NCBI GenBank assembly: GCA_013400155.1
Contig: VXBM01000139.1
Span: 248,001 to 312,000, forward strand
DNA: 64,000 bases
Source of the DNA: Helopsaltes ochotensis
Taxonomy: Eukaryota > Chordata > Aves > Passeriformes > Locustellidae
Direction: 5' to 3'
The notes beneath the pieces were generated by a model. It was given only the letters and a program-made list of their open reading frames with translations. It was not told the origin of the DNA and made no database searches. This document shows positions 10,992-22,910 of the stretch, in pieces. Every line of letters begins with the position of its first letter. Within the stretch, counting starts at the first letter, position 1. The translations under genes were made by a program, and so were the position numbers.

Positions 10992-13806
10992 TGTACAAGT
11001 CTGACAGCAGTTTGCATGAGAGCTATCAAGAGCTATGTTTATAAATGTTTTCCTATTTGTCCCTTTTTTTTTTTCCTATAAGATAGTGTTGCTGACACTG
11101 CACTTTACACTTGGGAAACTAAAGACATTTCTATTACAAGTTAACAGTTTGCACATTTTCATCCAGTTGCATAAGGATACGAAATGCTGACTTCTCCATA
11201 CAAATGTTACCACTTCCATGACATTAGTGCGTGTGGTATAGTGATGATCTGTTACTTTGTGCATTTTCTCATCTGAGCAGAGAAATGAATGTACCCAAGT
11301 GGAATAAAAATTCTCAGCTGTGACATGAGTAATGAAAAAGTCACCTATCACCTGTACTGGTGTCTGTACTAGTACAGGACTTCCCATGCATTTTACAACA
11401 GTTTGAAACTGTTTGAAACTGTGAGTCACTTATACAAGAACACTTCTACCTATGTTGCCGACCACTAATTCTGATCACCACTTGCCTGAAAACACCTCTA
11501 AGTTTGCGTACTCTTGAGCATGTGTGTTAAAATCTGGGTGTTCTTGTTCTGAAATGTTATGTATAGTAATATTTTTCAGAATCTCTTGGGCATAGACCTT
11601 CCTCTGTTTCCAAGATTAGATCAATACTGAGCCCTCTTAAGAAGGCCACCCCTCATTTCCAGATAGCTACATATTCAAAGGCTACATTTCCACAAATTAC
11701 TCTGGGTATGGAGGCCCATATAGAGCTCTCAGGATCCCATTTCCAGAAGGGATCTGCTCACAGCTTGGTCCCAGTGCAGCTGCAAATGTGTGGTATCAGT
11801 CCATCAAAATGGTTTTGAGATCAGACACATGAAGATGTGGGCTTTAAACAATTAGAAGCTCCAATGAAAAACTTGGATTTGATTAATGAAGTGAAATATT
11901 CCCACATGAACAGTATAGGCAGCATTGTAGGAATTGACATTCATATACTGCAAAAAGACTAATTATAAAGATGCCATATGTGATGCTGAGATATAAAATC
12001 TAATTTTATCAGTAAAGCTTGAAAGCAGGTGTTGATGACAGACAATTCCATTAAAATTCCTGCCAAGGAATCTCTAAGCAAAAAACCATTTTCACTCAGA
12101 AAGAAACTCTCAATTTACAGCTAAGGGAGAGTATAAAGGCCTAAGAAGGGAACAGATAAAAAGCTTAATACTGCACTATCTGTGGGTAGATCCTCCTACC
12201 TACTTCTGTGATGTAGTCAATTTAAATCCTTTCAAGGGCTGGCATGTACTTGTTTAAAAAAGAAAACCATGAGAGAACAGATCATATGCAATTTCAAGAG
12301 TAATAATGAATCTGCATAGAGTTGTTTTTTGAGTGCTCAGTCTCCTCCCTTACACAATTGTACAGAGATCAACCACTTGCCGTCAACAGGCAGAAGCCAC
12401 TGCTTCTCTCTTTTTACTTCTGTGCTAGAAAACAAACTACTGGCACTCAGTGGGCAGATCAGCATTTCTCTTCTTTTTTTTTTTCATTTCCATCCGATAT
12501 TCATTACATATAATGTTCCAATTAATTTTTTTTTTTGGTTAGTTTTACTTGTGAAGACTAGAGAGGTGCAGAAATTAAATTCAAGCTAGTTAGAAGAGAA
12601 ATTAAACTACTAAAGCTGAAATTGTCTTGTTTGGAAGAATGGTGTTTTTAAACCATGATGAAGGGTGGCTCAACCGACAAAATAAAGCAAATATGGTATG
12701 AATAGGTAATTGCCTCATTTAGGCTATTAGAGGTTGCAGCTTTTGACGTTGCATCACCTCCATCTAAAATCAGAAAGCTGAGCACCCAGGATCAGATTTC
12801 TGTTTGCCCAGTGATCTGTGACTGAATATACAGTGTGAAATAACTTATCTCCCCACCCCATTTCCAGTGAACACCCTCCCCTCCCAACAGTAGTAGCTGA
12901 TCTAGGCCACCAATAGTGAGGGGAAAAGGTCTTTTCCAACCTTACCAATTTTGAGCACAGCCTACACAAGTTATAAGTCAATTGGTCAGTCATTGCTTGC
13001 TGTCCCTGAAAGTGCCATATACATGGTCTACCTGAAGGTAGACCTAGCTAACCTCAATTTGGTGTCCAAACTTGAAATATTTTGCTAAGGTTTACACTTC
13101 TGGATAGGGCTGGTTCAATTCAATTTGTGAATTTTTGACTGCCCGCCATAAATTCAATACTCCTGTCCCTGATTCATATTGCACGTGTGTAAACCATGAC
13201 ACACCCACAAAGAGCCACCTAACACACAGAGCAGTGTGAGGTCACCTGTTGAACTGAAATAGCAAGGAAGAAACCAGGGGAGGAAGAGGTGGGCATGGGC
13301 AGCAGATACCCTCCAGGCAGGTTACATGCTGCAAAGGTGCAAATTCTCTCACTGATGCAAAGGACACCGCAAACTGTGTCTGTTGGTTGGGGCTTTTGGA
13401 GAACTCAGCTCCAAGTAGTGGCTTTGTCTCAGTTTCATAAATAGTAATTTTACAGAGCTGAAAACCAGGGACTTTCAGAGCAGTTTTTGGTGAGACCTGT
13501 AGACTTGCCAAAGAGCTACAAATTCCCTCAGCTGTTGCTAGTTTAACATTGCAAAGGTTGGATTTAACTTTGCAACACATCATTTCAATTACCTATGGCT
13601 TATCTTATGTTCTAGATTTATTATTATTTGTAGGGCTGATGCTCTGTCATTTCTCAAATATTGACTGGAATGTGTCCAAATTGCGTTTTTACTAAAGAAA
13701 ATGAAATACCCAAGGAATTCCAGATTTTATTGTATTGGTTGAAAGGAATTTTCATTATTGCATTTTTATATAAGTGCTTTTGATCAAAGACACTAAATAA
13801 ATAAAG
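10992..13806 (+). other. KCNS2: probable KCNS2 3' UTR with candidate polyadenylation signals
   Basis: AT-rich non-coding sequence after the stop. AATAAA occurs at 11303-11308, 12681-12686 and as a double signal at 13796-13801 and 13800-13805. I cannot tell which is used; the double signal is the strongest and would give a 3' UTR of about 2.8 kb. Open frames inside are short and unconserved in look. Confidence 0.45.
12896..12955 (+). repeat. possible degenerate CR1 3' tail
   Basis: The string GGTCTTTTCCAACCTTA follows a GATCTA-like segment, as in the last 60 bases of avian CR1 elements, but upstream homology is not visible and the terminal octamer is lost. A weak call. Confidence 0.35.
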
Positions 13807-16800
13807 TACTGAAATTTAAGATGTTCTTATTATCATGACAATTACTTTACACAGTACACAGGAATTCCCTTCATAAACTTAACTAATTCCATGTTAAAAG
13901 TAGTCACATTTTTGCTCCCCCCTCCTCCTAAAGATTATTCCAGAGCTGTGCTGCTCTCCAAGGCTTGCACAACTTTTAACACAACTTTATTAACGGCTGC
14001 TTTATACCAGTATTTTTTTTCCTTTTGGCAACACTGTTCTTTAGCTTAAATATTTCATTTTCCTCTTAGTGTATTTATAGACAGCAACCATATGGCCTTA
14101 CATACGTATTTTCACAGGTTTATACCTCTCAAGCTTCTTTTTCATTTTCTTTTTGCAAGTCCTGTTCCCCTGACCACACTAAGGGATGTAGCCCTTTTTT
14201 TGCATCACTTCTGCTTAGATTTATTATGTTTGAGCATTGGACAGTATTGTGCAGCTGTTTTAACATTTGCTTATGACTAACAAAATTTTTCACTGAGCAG
14301 AATAATGATTTAGTGATTCAAGTAATGTTGCTGTCTTAGCTGCCTCAAAATATCTAGGTAAGGAAGAACAAGCACACCTTTCCTGCCATTTTATGAAGTA
14401 ATGTCTATTCTAGGGCTCTGTGCAGTAAGTGCTGAGAAAACTTATCTCTCATTAAATAGAAGCTACAGGGAAATGTTTACATTACATTTTGAAGAAAAAA
14501 TGCAATCTCTCCAAAGCCTCACAGGGTATTGAAGTGGGGTATTTTTTGCAGTCTGTGCTTTTGCTGGACTTCCTCACTCACTGTTGTGTGAGAGCAGGGC
14601 ATCTGCAATTCCATAAACCACTGGGTCAGAACTGAAAAATGAGAGGACTAATTGGCCCCTTTCTCCAGAGTTGGAAACTTTCTTTGGTGAGAAATCTCCT
14701 CAGTATAGATGTGCAGTTTACTGAAGAACGTTGCATCAACCTGTGTTCCTCCTGCCTGTGACAGTCACCTTCGTAGCACCAGTGAAAATGCTGTGCCTAC
14801 TCTCTTTCATCTGAGAGCTTTGTACTGTTTAAATGAGAATTGTGGTAATATTTCAAATGAGGTAACTTGCTTTATTGCCAGAAATAAACTGTTAGAGAAT
14901 CTGGATTTCTAGTACAAATCTAGGCTATTGTGAGAGTCAGAGATGCCCTTGAGAAGCAATATGTTACATTATGTTCCTGAGATGTAAAATCTATATATAG
15001 ATTGTGATTAAGCTTTTTATGTATGTTCAGATTTTGTATTATTGCCTGGTTTATTACTCATTTACTTTCATCAGTTGCTAATTCTCTTTCCCTGCAGACT
15101 TTCCATTTTGAAAACAGACTCGTTTTTCCTCCCACGTTATATAGACCACGGACTACTTCAAGTTGCAAACTTAAAACCAAAAAACTTTGCATATACTTTT
15201 CCAAATTTAATACCTCCAGTATTTATACCTTTTTGTATAGAACTTTGCAAGACTGCAGGGAACTACTGTATCTGGTGCTCTTTGTACTGTGTGTCTTGTC
15301 CCAGTAGTGTGTAACACATTCAAGAACTCAGTTTTGTGCCACAAAATGGAAATTAAATGCATAAAAAATTATCTTTCACCAGGGATCTAGAACTGATTTA
15401 AGTTTCAGGACATTCTAAGTATATATTATAATCAATCAAAGAGAAGCCTGGGCCTCATTGTGAAGATAAGTTTTTTTTAAACATGCACATCAGGCTAGAT
15501 TTCTATTCTTAGAAATGCTCTTAATTGGTGATTGTGGTGGGGAGCCCACATTTTTCAGTTGAACAAACAGTACAAGCTTCTTGTTCTCTACCTGACAGAT
15601 TAGGGACTAAACAACATACCACCAGCATTTGTAGGCACTAAATCAACTTGACACGACCTTTCATCTCTTCCAAAATAGCCCCATCCCTAGAGGCCCCAGC
15701 TGTGCACATATAAGCAGCAGAAAGCCTCTGGAGTAACTGCTCCTGCTGTGCTGGTTATCCATTTCCTCCCACAACACTCCTGACTTTAATCTACCTTTGA
15801 TGGTGCTTTCGAACAACGTTCAACCCCAGGCACCACTCATATCCCTCGGTGAGGTGTTGTGCCAGAACTGTTCTTTTCTCATTATGTTATTCTTATTTTC
15901 TTTTCCAATTTATGCACCTGGCTTCCCATTAAGTTACACTATAAATTAATTTGATCTCTTGTAACTAACTTTCAAGTTGCATACTATTCAGACAGAATGA
16001 AAGAATGTTTCCATCTGATTTCTGAAGCATTTTTTACTGATTCTGCCTTTTTCCTTAAAAAAAAAAAAGGATTATGCTTCTCATCTGAGAATAATTTATG
16101 GGGTTAAAAATAGAGCAATGGGTAATACATTATTCAAAGCAACAGTTCTACAGAGCTATCACTGAAGCTGCTAAGAAACATAATTCTCATTAAAGATTGT
16201 GGATCTCTTCACCTCTCAGATATAAAATCATGGGTTGTCATGTGGAAGAAGCAACCTCCAAACAGTCTAGAAAGTGTTTCCCAAGATCACATGACATGGT
16301 TGGCAAAGGTCTGGCTCTGGAATTTATTTGCCCTGCTAGAAATGAGGATGGAGAATCATCTCACAGGTGTTGGGACTCACACTGACCTCCCACTGCAGAA
16401 ATTTGTTTGCCTGACATTGCCTCACCCTTTACACACAACCCTAAATCATGTTAGCTTGGATAAACACATGAATTTTCCATAAGAGGCAGTGGCACAAATC
16501 CAGCACTTCAGCTTCACAGAAGTGCAAAGAAACATCAGCCCCTCCTACTCTTGCTTTTTTTCTTTAAGGGTACTAATGGGCTCTGGCTTCTCACAAATCC
16601 CTGTTCAGATATAAACAGGGCTAAGTTTTTCAGGAATTGGACAAAGACTGCTATAAATCTGACAATTTCTTCTCTAAATCTAAAGCAGCCTAAGAGCTGC
16701 CCACTTTCAGATGCACGATCCAACATCTGCTTGTTGTCACCTAATGCGCAGGTGTTCTGTGTAGTGCAAAATTCTGTGTAGCTTTGAGCAGACTATTCCA

Positions 16801-19800
16801 CTGAAGACACTGTTGACTTTCAAAGAAAACTCTTAATCTTACTTGGAATATGAGTGGTACTCACACAGCAGCACAGTTTGCTTGCCAGCAGCTGCTGTGC
16901 TGCCCATCTGAAGCCCTGTACTCCTGCTTCACCCTCTCTATCTGCCCTGGCCTGACGTGGCTATTCCTGCAGCCCCCATGGCTAATCAGGAAAGGTGATG
17001 TGGTGGGGTAGTAACACAGCAAAATGAAGGTTTGGAGTTCCTGATTTAGGAACAGCAATCCCACCAACTTTTGGTGGAAATTATCCTTTCAAATTACTAT
17101 GCTGTTTTTGAAATTCATGTTCTGTCCCATTCTAGGAAATGTTCTGAAGACTGACACCCTACCATAGCCCCCTTAAAGACCATCCATTTGATTACCATTA
17201 GGTAATCTAATTTATTTCTATTGTACCAGTGCCTAAGCACATCAGACCATGGGCTAGCACCTCCCTATGTTAGGTTTTCCAAGTATGGCAAAAGATGTCA
17301 AAATTGTGGTTTACTTTTGGGGAAAATCTATTCTCTATGTTATTTTTCTTGTTTCCATACCAAGGCACACCTTCCTACTGCCACTGTTAGCATGATCATT
17401 TTTTAATGTTTTGATCCCCTCCTATTGAAGGAAGAAGCCCTGGATGTATTTTTCTTTGGTGAGCTGGTTCTCAGCATTCCCTGTGGGAGCATGCCCTAAA
17501 GAAGACAGCTGAAACCAGGGAAGAGGCTGATGCAAGCACCTTCCAGAGGAGTAGCTTATCCCCATGCTACTCCCCCTCATTTGTCTCCCCCCTCTCCTGC
17601 ATGGCCAGCAGAGAGGCAAGGCAGGCCCCACAACAGGGACATCAAAACCAGCCAAGGCCGGGATGCAGCTCTTCCTTTGAGCCTTCCTTACTCAGCCTGG
17701 CAAATGAACTACCAGGTCATTTGATTTTTGCAAGGGGCATCTCAGCTGCAGCACTGGAAATGCTTTATAAACATGGGGAAATTTTGCTTATGCTTTTGAT
17801 GGTAAAAATGCTTGGGCCTTCCTAATATGTTGGTGAGGGCAGCTCCACTCCTGGCTCTCACATTCCCCGAACTGAAATTGTACTGGTGCTGTCCCCAGTG
17901 CTACCAGGGCAGTGCTGGAGAGCATAAAGGACTCATAAAGGCTTCATGTGAGTAGTTACACAGCACTGGCCCATCCACCAGCACACAAAAGTACAAATAT
18001 GCTTCCTCACACTCAGCAGGAGCCCCAGAGCACCAAAACAATTTAACTGGCTGGGAAAGGAATGGATGTGGCAGGTGTTTCTAGGTGCATTTGATTTCCT
18101 TAGGAATCCCTTTAGATTCAGAGAAAGGTCAGTCTAAACATACCAAGAATAGAAGAAAAAGGCTCTGCTAGGCAGTTAATGATACCTGAAACAAGACACC
18201 TGACAATTTTCCATCCTGAGAAAGCAGTATTAAAAAAACAAAGTGCATCTTTTCATCTTGCCAGAGAAGAGAAGAAAGCCATGGGGAATGAAAAGTTAGT
18301 CTATATCAGTTCTGGGCTTTTAAAATAAAGTATTAATCCAGTGTAGCCCAGAAAAGAATAAACCTGAACAGAAAACAAAACTGCAACTGAACAATGTTTC
18401 AACTCTTTCCTTGCAAAGTGCACAGGACAGTCACATCTTGGATGGTTTCATTTAGAGATCTGGACCAAAAATCAGACACCACCTTCTAGAAGTTTCAACT
18501 TCAAATTTCCACGCGCAGCCAGGGGTGTTAGACATACCCTCCCCTCACCTGGGTCAGCTCCATGGTGCTTCAAACATGAGGCTGGCAGCCTCACAATATT
18601 TTGGGAAGGTTAACACTATGCAGGTTGATGAGGAAGGAACACAGCAGTTGTTTGGCTCTGCAGCACAGTGGCCATTCAGGCCTTAGCAGCCTCGATCCAC
18701 TGATCAGGACAGAAGCTGAAAGACAGCTCAGAAATGGAGCACTAATTTCTTCTAAAAAAGCCTGAATGGTTGCTCCTTGTTCTAGAGCAATGAGCTGAAC
18801 TAAACATTTCAGTTCACATTAGCCAAACACTGTGCAAGACTTTCTCCTACTCTAGCTGAAAGATAGGACCAAATTGTTGGGCTTTTTGTGGAGGCAGTAA
18901 CTGAAGACAAGTGCTATGAAATGCATAAACTTATGTCAAATCAACACTAACTACACTTAAAAGGCTTCAAAACTATACCTACTCTTGGAATAAATTTAAT
19001 TTTTGGGATGCAGGATTACTGTATTGCTGGTCCTATAATCCTACGGATCTTAAATTCCTTACTTATTCTAATAATTACATATATGGGGGCAGTTTAAACA
19101 TCTGAATGTCAACAAAAGTTATAATTACACTAACTAGGAGAAACAGGTTTCTTGTGTTTGTTGAATCTAATATAATACTATTGATATTGATTTTACCCAC
19201 ATTACATTGTGGAATGTAAACAGCCTCAAAAACTATTCTGTTTTTATAAAAGCTGAGCAATCGGTGGTGGATATGTTTCCTTAGCAGGAAAGATACCCAC
19301 ATACCTATAGTGGGCTACCAAATTGCTTTTGGTTGTTTTCGAGTTTCTAATGGGATGAGAGACTCTTGTAATGAGTCAGAGCAATATTTCAGTTGTATTT
19401 ATTGAAATACTGAACCAGTACTCACCAGAGGATTCTGTTCACTTTCTGAGGAAAAATCAGATTTGGATTAAGCAATTGTATGTGTATATAAATTGGTGCA
19501 GTGCTGAACATTAATACAGTCACCCCATTATTTTTTGAACAGTCTCAAGGCCACTTTCTGTAAAGATCAACTAACTGGAAAAGCAACCGAAAATTTCTTC
19601 TGCATTTCAGGAGTCTCAGATAAAATTATTTTAATAATTGTACTTACAAGTGGAGCTTTTGACTTGTTTCTACATTTTTAATACAAAACACTTAGAAAAA
19701 TTCTAGTCTTCTTTGAGTAGGAAAAGTTGGTATATGACAAATAAATACGACTTATCTAGACTGAAATAACACCTGCACTTTTAAAAGAATCTCATGCTTT

Positions 19801-21271
19801 TGGATATGGTTGCTATGAAAAATGGTACTTCCACTTAATCCTTCCTCAAATAATCTCTGACCTCCATAATCTCTGGACTATGACACCTGTTTTCATGTGT
19901 GATGAAAGATCAAAAGCACACCTCTTGCTGTTAAGCCTATATACCCCACTGTAATGCAATAAAAATGAAATATCAATTGATGCATCACACAAAAGGCTTA
20001 GTGTCATATAAATCAACTCAAAGGCTTTTGTTCTCCCTCTTTGATGTGTTTGGTGCGAGGCTTTTTTTAACAGCGACCATGCAGGCCTTGGGAGCCCAGG
20101 AGGAGTGCAGAGCAGCAGAAAGGTCTGAATAGGGAAAAAAAGTGGTTTTAGAAACATCTGAGGGCCACAACCATCTTCTCATGCATCAATCCTTCAAGTG
20201 ACCCTGAGGGAATGAAAGGAGGAATTTGGGGTAGGGTGCTTGTTTCTGGGCACACCTGTAAGCAGCAAAGGAACAGCTGAAGAATTATACTGGTCAGCTC
20301 CAAATACTGTCCAGAGGAGACAGACAGAACTAGGAGGGCTGAGCTTTTCTGTGGGAGAAGCTAGGGAGAGATACTGCAATATATAATATTTGTCCTCAGA
20401 AGAAATATCCACGGGGAGAGGAAATCAGGTTTTCAGTAAAAAAAAAAAAAAGTGGCTTAATTAATTTGACAGAGGAAATATATCCAGGTACATTAGCATG
20501 TGGCCGTGTATATTTACAAATTTAACTTCTGAAGCTGGGATACCTAAAGAAAAAAATGTTTAAGGTCACTGGGGTTTGGAGTGCCATGGTAAAGGGTGAA
20601 TACCATTAATGTTTTCCCCCACTGTGACAGACAGAAAACCTTTATTTGAGCCCAGGATCAGATTATGGTTTAATTCTTCCCAATGTCTTCTTGCTGGGTC
20701 TGGGCAGCACCCTGCTAAGTGCCCAGTTTATTCCCTCTGAATTCTCTGTGGCATTTAGAAAGGCTTGTTTGCAACAAACAAGTACAAGCACCAGGCAAGA
20801 ACTCTGGCTGTTTGCCTACAGTACATGAAAACTTCTTGCTCCCACCATCACTTCTGGCAAAGTCAAACCCAGCACCCACAGCAGGAACTTGGGAGGCCGA
20901 GGAATAGTGCTAATGCAGCACTATGAAAGTCCCGGCACAGGGCATGGAGAGATTAACTGATACCATTACACAAACTCTTCTGCTGCACTGAGATAATTTC
21001 CTAAATATTTTTTTGTACATCAATAAAAAAAATAGACACAAGGAACTTCATCTTTCCCAAGGGTTAAATGTGATTCTCAGACTCCTTGGTCTGAATAAGC
21101 CTTATTGGGAGCGATGGCCATGCTGCAGTCCAGCCAATGAAGTAAAGTGGCATCAAGAGCTGCCACCACAGTATGGCTTTCTCCCTGAGATAACAGCTGG
21201 CTCTGGCAAAGCTTCCCAGACCACTTGAGCTCAGTGCTACCCTGCTGGGGATCAACAGCTTCCAGACTCAC
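13807..21271. other. intergenic between KCNS2 and STK3, no gene seen
   Basis: AT-rich DNA with scattered short open frames on both strands, none recognisable. If the candidate signal-peptide exon at 21272-21415 (- strand) is real, its downstream exons would have to lie in this stretch. I looked for a cysteine-patterned or dibasic-flanked peptide exon and did not find a convincing one. Confidence 0.5.
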
Positions 21272-21415
21272 ACCGAGTCTCTTGGCCAAGCGGGACTCCC
21301 TGCTGCGTGCTGGTTCCGCGCCCTGCAGGAGCCTCAGTGCTGCACCGCGGCCCGGCAGCGAGAGGAGCAGGAGGACAGCAGCGGCTCCCAGCAGGGCACA
21401 ACACTTACATGACAT
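21272..21415 (-). CDS. candidate first coding exon of a small secreted protein
   Basis: Not a recognised gene. On the - strand an ATG at 21415-21413 with A at -3 opens 48 codons: MSCKCC, a strongly hydrophobic core (ALLGAAAVLLLLSL), then PGRGAA, which reads as a signal peptide with cleavage near residue 25. A short polar, basic stretch with AKR at 44-46 follows. The frame meets a good splice donor, GGT|GTGAGT, at 21272/21271 after codon 48 (phase 0). Reading through, it stays open to about 21077 with no obvious domain. The stretch has about ten CpGs in 160 bases while its flanks have almost none, which suggests constraint or an unmethylated promoter. It lies between KCNS2 and STK3, on the STK3 strand. 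A peptide-hormone or WAP-type secreted precursor would fit this layout, but no second exon was found. A chance frame in a GC-rich patch is the alternative. Confidence 0.3.
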
Positions 21416-21659
21416 CCTGAGCAGGTGCACAGCTCACCCAGCGCTCTCAACAAAGTCATCTCCACCCATGTCTGCCCAGGGCTGGGGCATGCAAAGTCTC
21501 TCCATGCACAGACAAACATTTGCCATCAGAAGCCTCTGTAACCTCAGAAAGGAGTGGGGAAAGAAAGGAGGAGAAAACACCCCCACTTTGGTGACTTCGA
21601 CTAAATTATTTTTCCATTTTTATTTAGTTGGCACTGTTATGGTATATTTCCATTTATAA

Positions 21660-22674
21660 AATTTAAAAAAATTAAAACTTGTATCTTTAAAGCAACAGGA
21701 CAAATAAAGCATGAACATAGAAGACAATAAAGATGAAGAAAATCTGATGTGAAACTTCAACACAGGGCAGTAAGTTGTATAGATGACTACCTGATTTGCT
21801 TTTGTCAGCCAACACATTTTTTCCTCACATCCACAGTTTGCCTCATATGCAGCCTGGCCAGGTGCAGGTGCCATATTCTTTTTCTTCTCTCCCCAAAGAA
21901 AATTTTAAAAAATTATTTCTTTCTTCCTGTTTCTGTGACAAATACCACTCTTCTCCAACCCAGACGACTCTCTGAAGGCCTAGTGAAATGAAGTGTGAAT
22001 CCATCCTGAGGACTGTGTAGCAAATAATGGAAAAAAGTATAAAACATCTGTTGGTCTGGGACTAACAATTATTCTGAAAGATTTGCTTAGGATCTGAACA
22101 TCCCATCCTTTCAAAGGAAGGGAAAACAGGACAGCTGAGACTTCACTTCAGTTATCACTGAATAGAAGAAGAGAATAAAAGCTGTTGCTGACATCTGCAT
22201 GTGCCCACTATGTCAAATGGATACTCCGCGGATGCTCTTAAAAGTAATGCCCACATTCATTTGCCTGAGCAGAAGGAAAAGAAGAATGAAAATATGGGGA
22301 ATTTTCACATACGCTTTAAAAATGCTAACAAATTAAACCAAATCAAAAGGGATGAGAGCATACCATATAAAAGATAGGCCCTTTCCAGAATGAATGCACT
22401 GAACAAAGCGGAGAAACACATTTTGTGAAAATGTATTTCACAAATGCAACTTAGTGACTTCAAACTAAGCCATCAATGTAATTTGCCTTTCTCCAAAAAT
22501 CTTAAGCTATTACTCCATCTGGCACAACACAATCATGAGAAACATCATGGGCTACCCAGCATGTGTCCTCTCCAAGGCTTTCGTTGTCAACAGTGGGCAT
22601 AACACTGCTGCATCACAGCCTGGCATAGAAATATCCCACAGCAAATTTCCCAGCCAGCTGCATGACACAGCCTC
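21660..22674. other. intergenic, nothing recognised
   Basis: AT-rich sequence without coding signal or recognisable repeat. A TATAAA on the - strand at 21658-21653 lies about 240 bases upstream of the candidate exon ATG and could belong to it, but such matches are common in AT-rich DNA. Confidence 0.4.
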
Positions 22675-22910
22675 AAATTGCACCAAGGCAGGTTTAAATT
22701 TGGTATCGGGAAAAAATTCTTCACTGAAGATTGTCAAGCACTGGAACAGGCTGCCCAGGGAAGCAGTGGTGTCACTATCTCTGGAGGTATTGAAGGGACA
22801 CGTGGATGTGGCACTTAGGGCCATGGTTTAGTGTGGAGTTGGCAGTGCTGGGTTAACAGCTGGACTCGATGTTAGAGATCTGTTCCAACCTAAGCTATTT
22901 CACATCCATC
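22675..22910 (+). mobile_element. CR1 LINE 3' end, + strand
   Basis: A typical avian CR1 3' terminal segment: AAAAAATTCTTCACTGAA, then GCACTGGAACAGGCTGCCCAG, the GATGTGGCACTTAGGG stretch and GGACTCGATG...TTCCAACCTAA near the end. It is 5'-truncated, as almost all CR1 copies are, and has lost the terminal ATTCTRTG repeats. The short open frames over it on both strands are remnants of non-coding 3' UTR. Confidence 0.9.
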
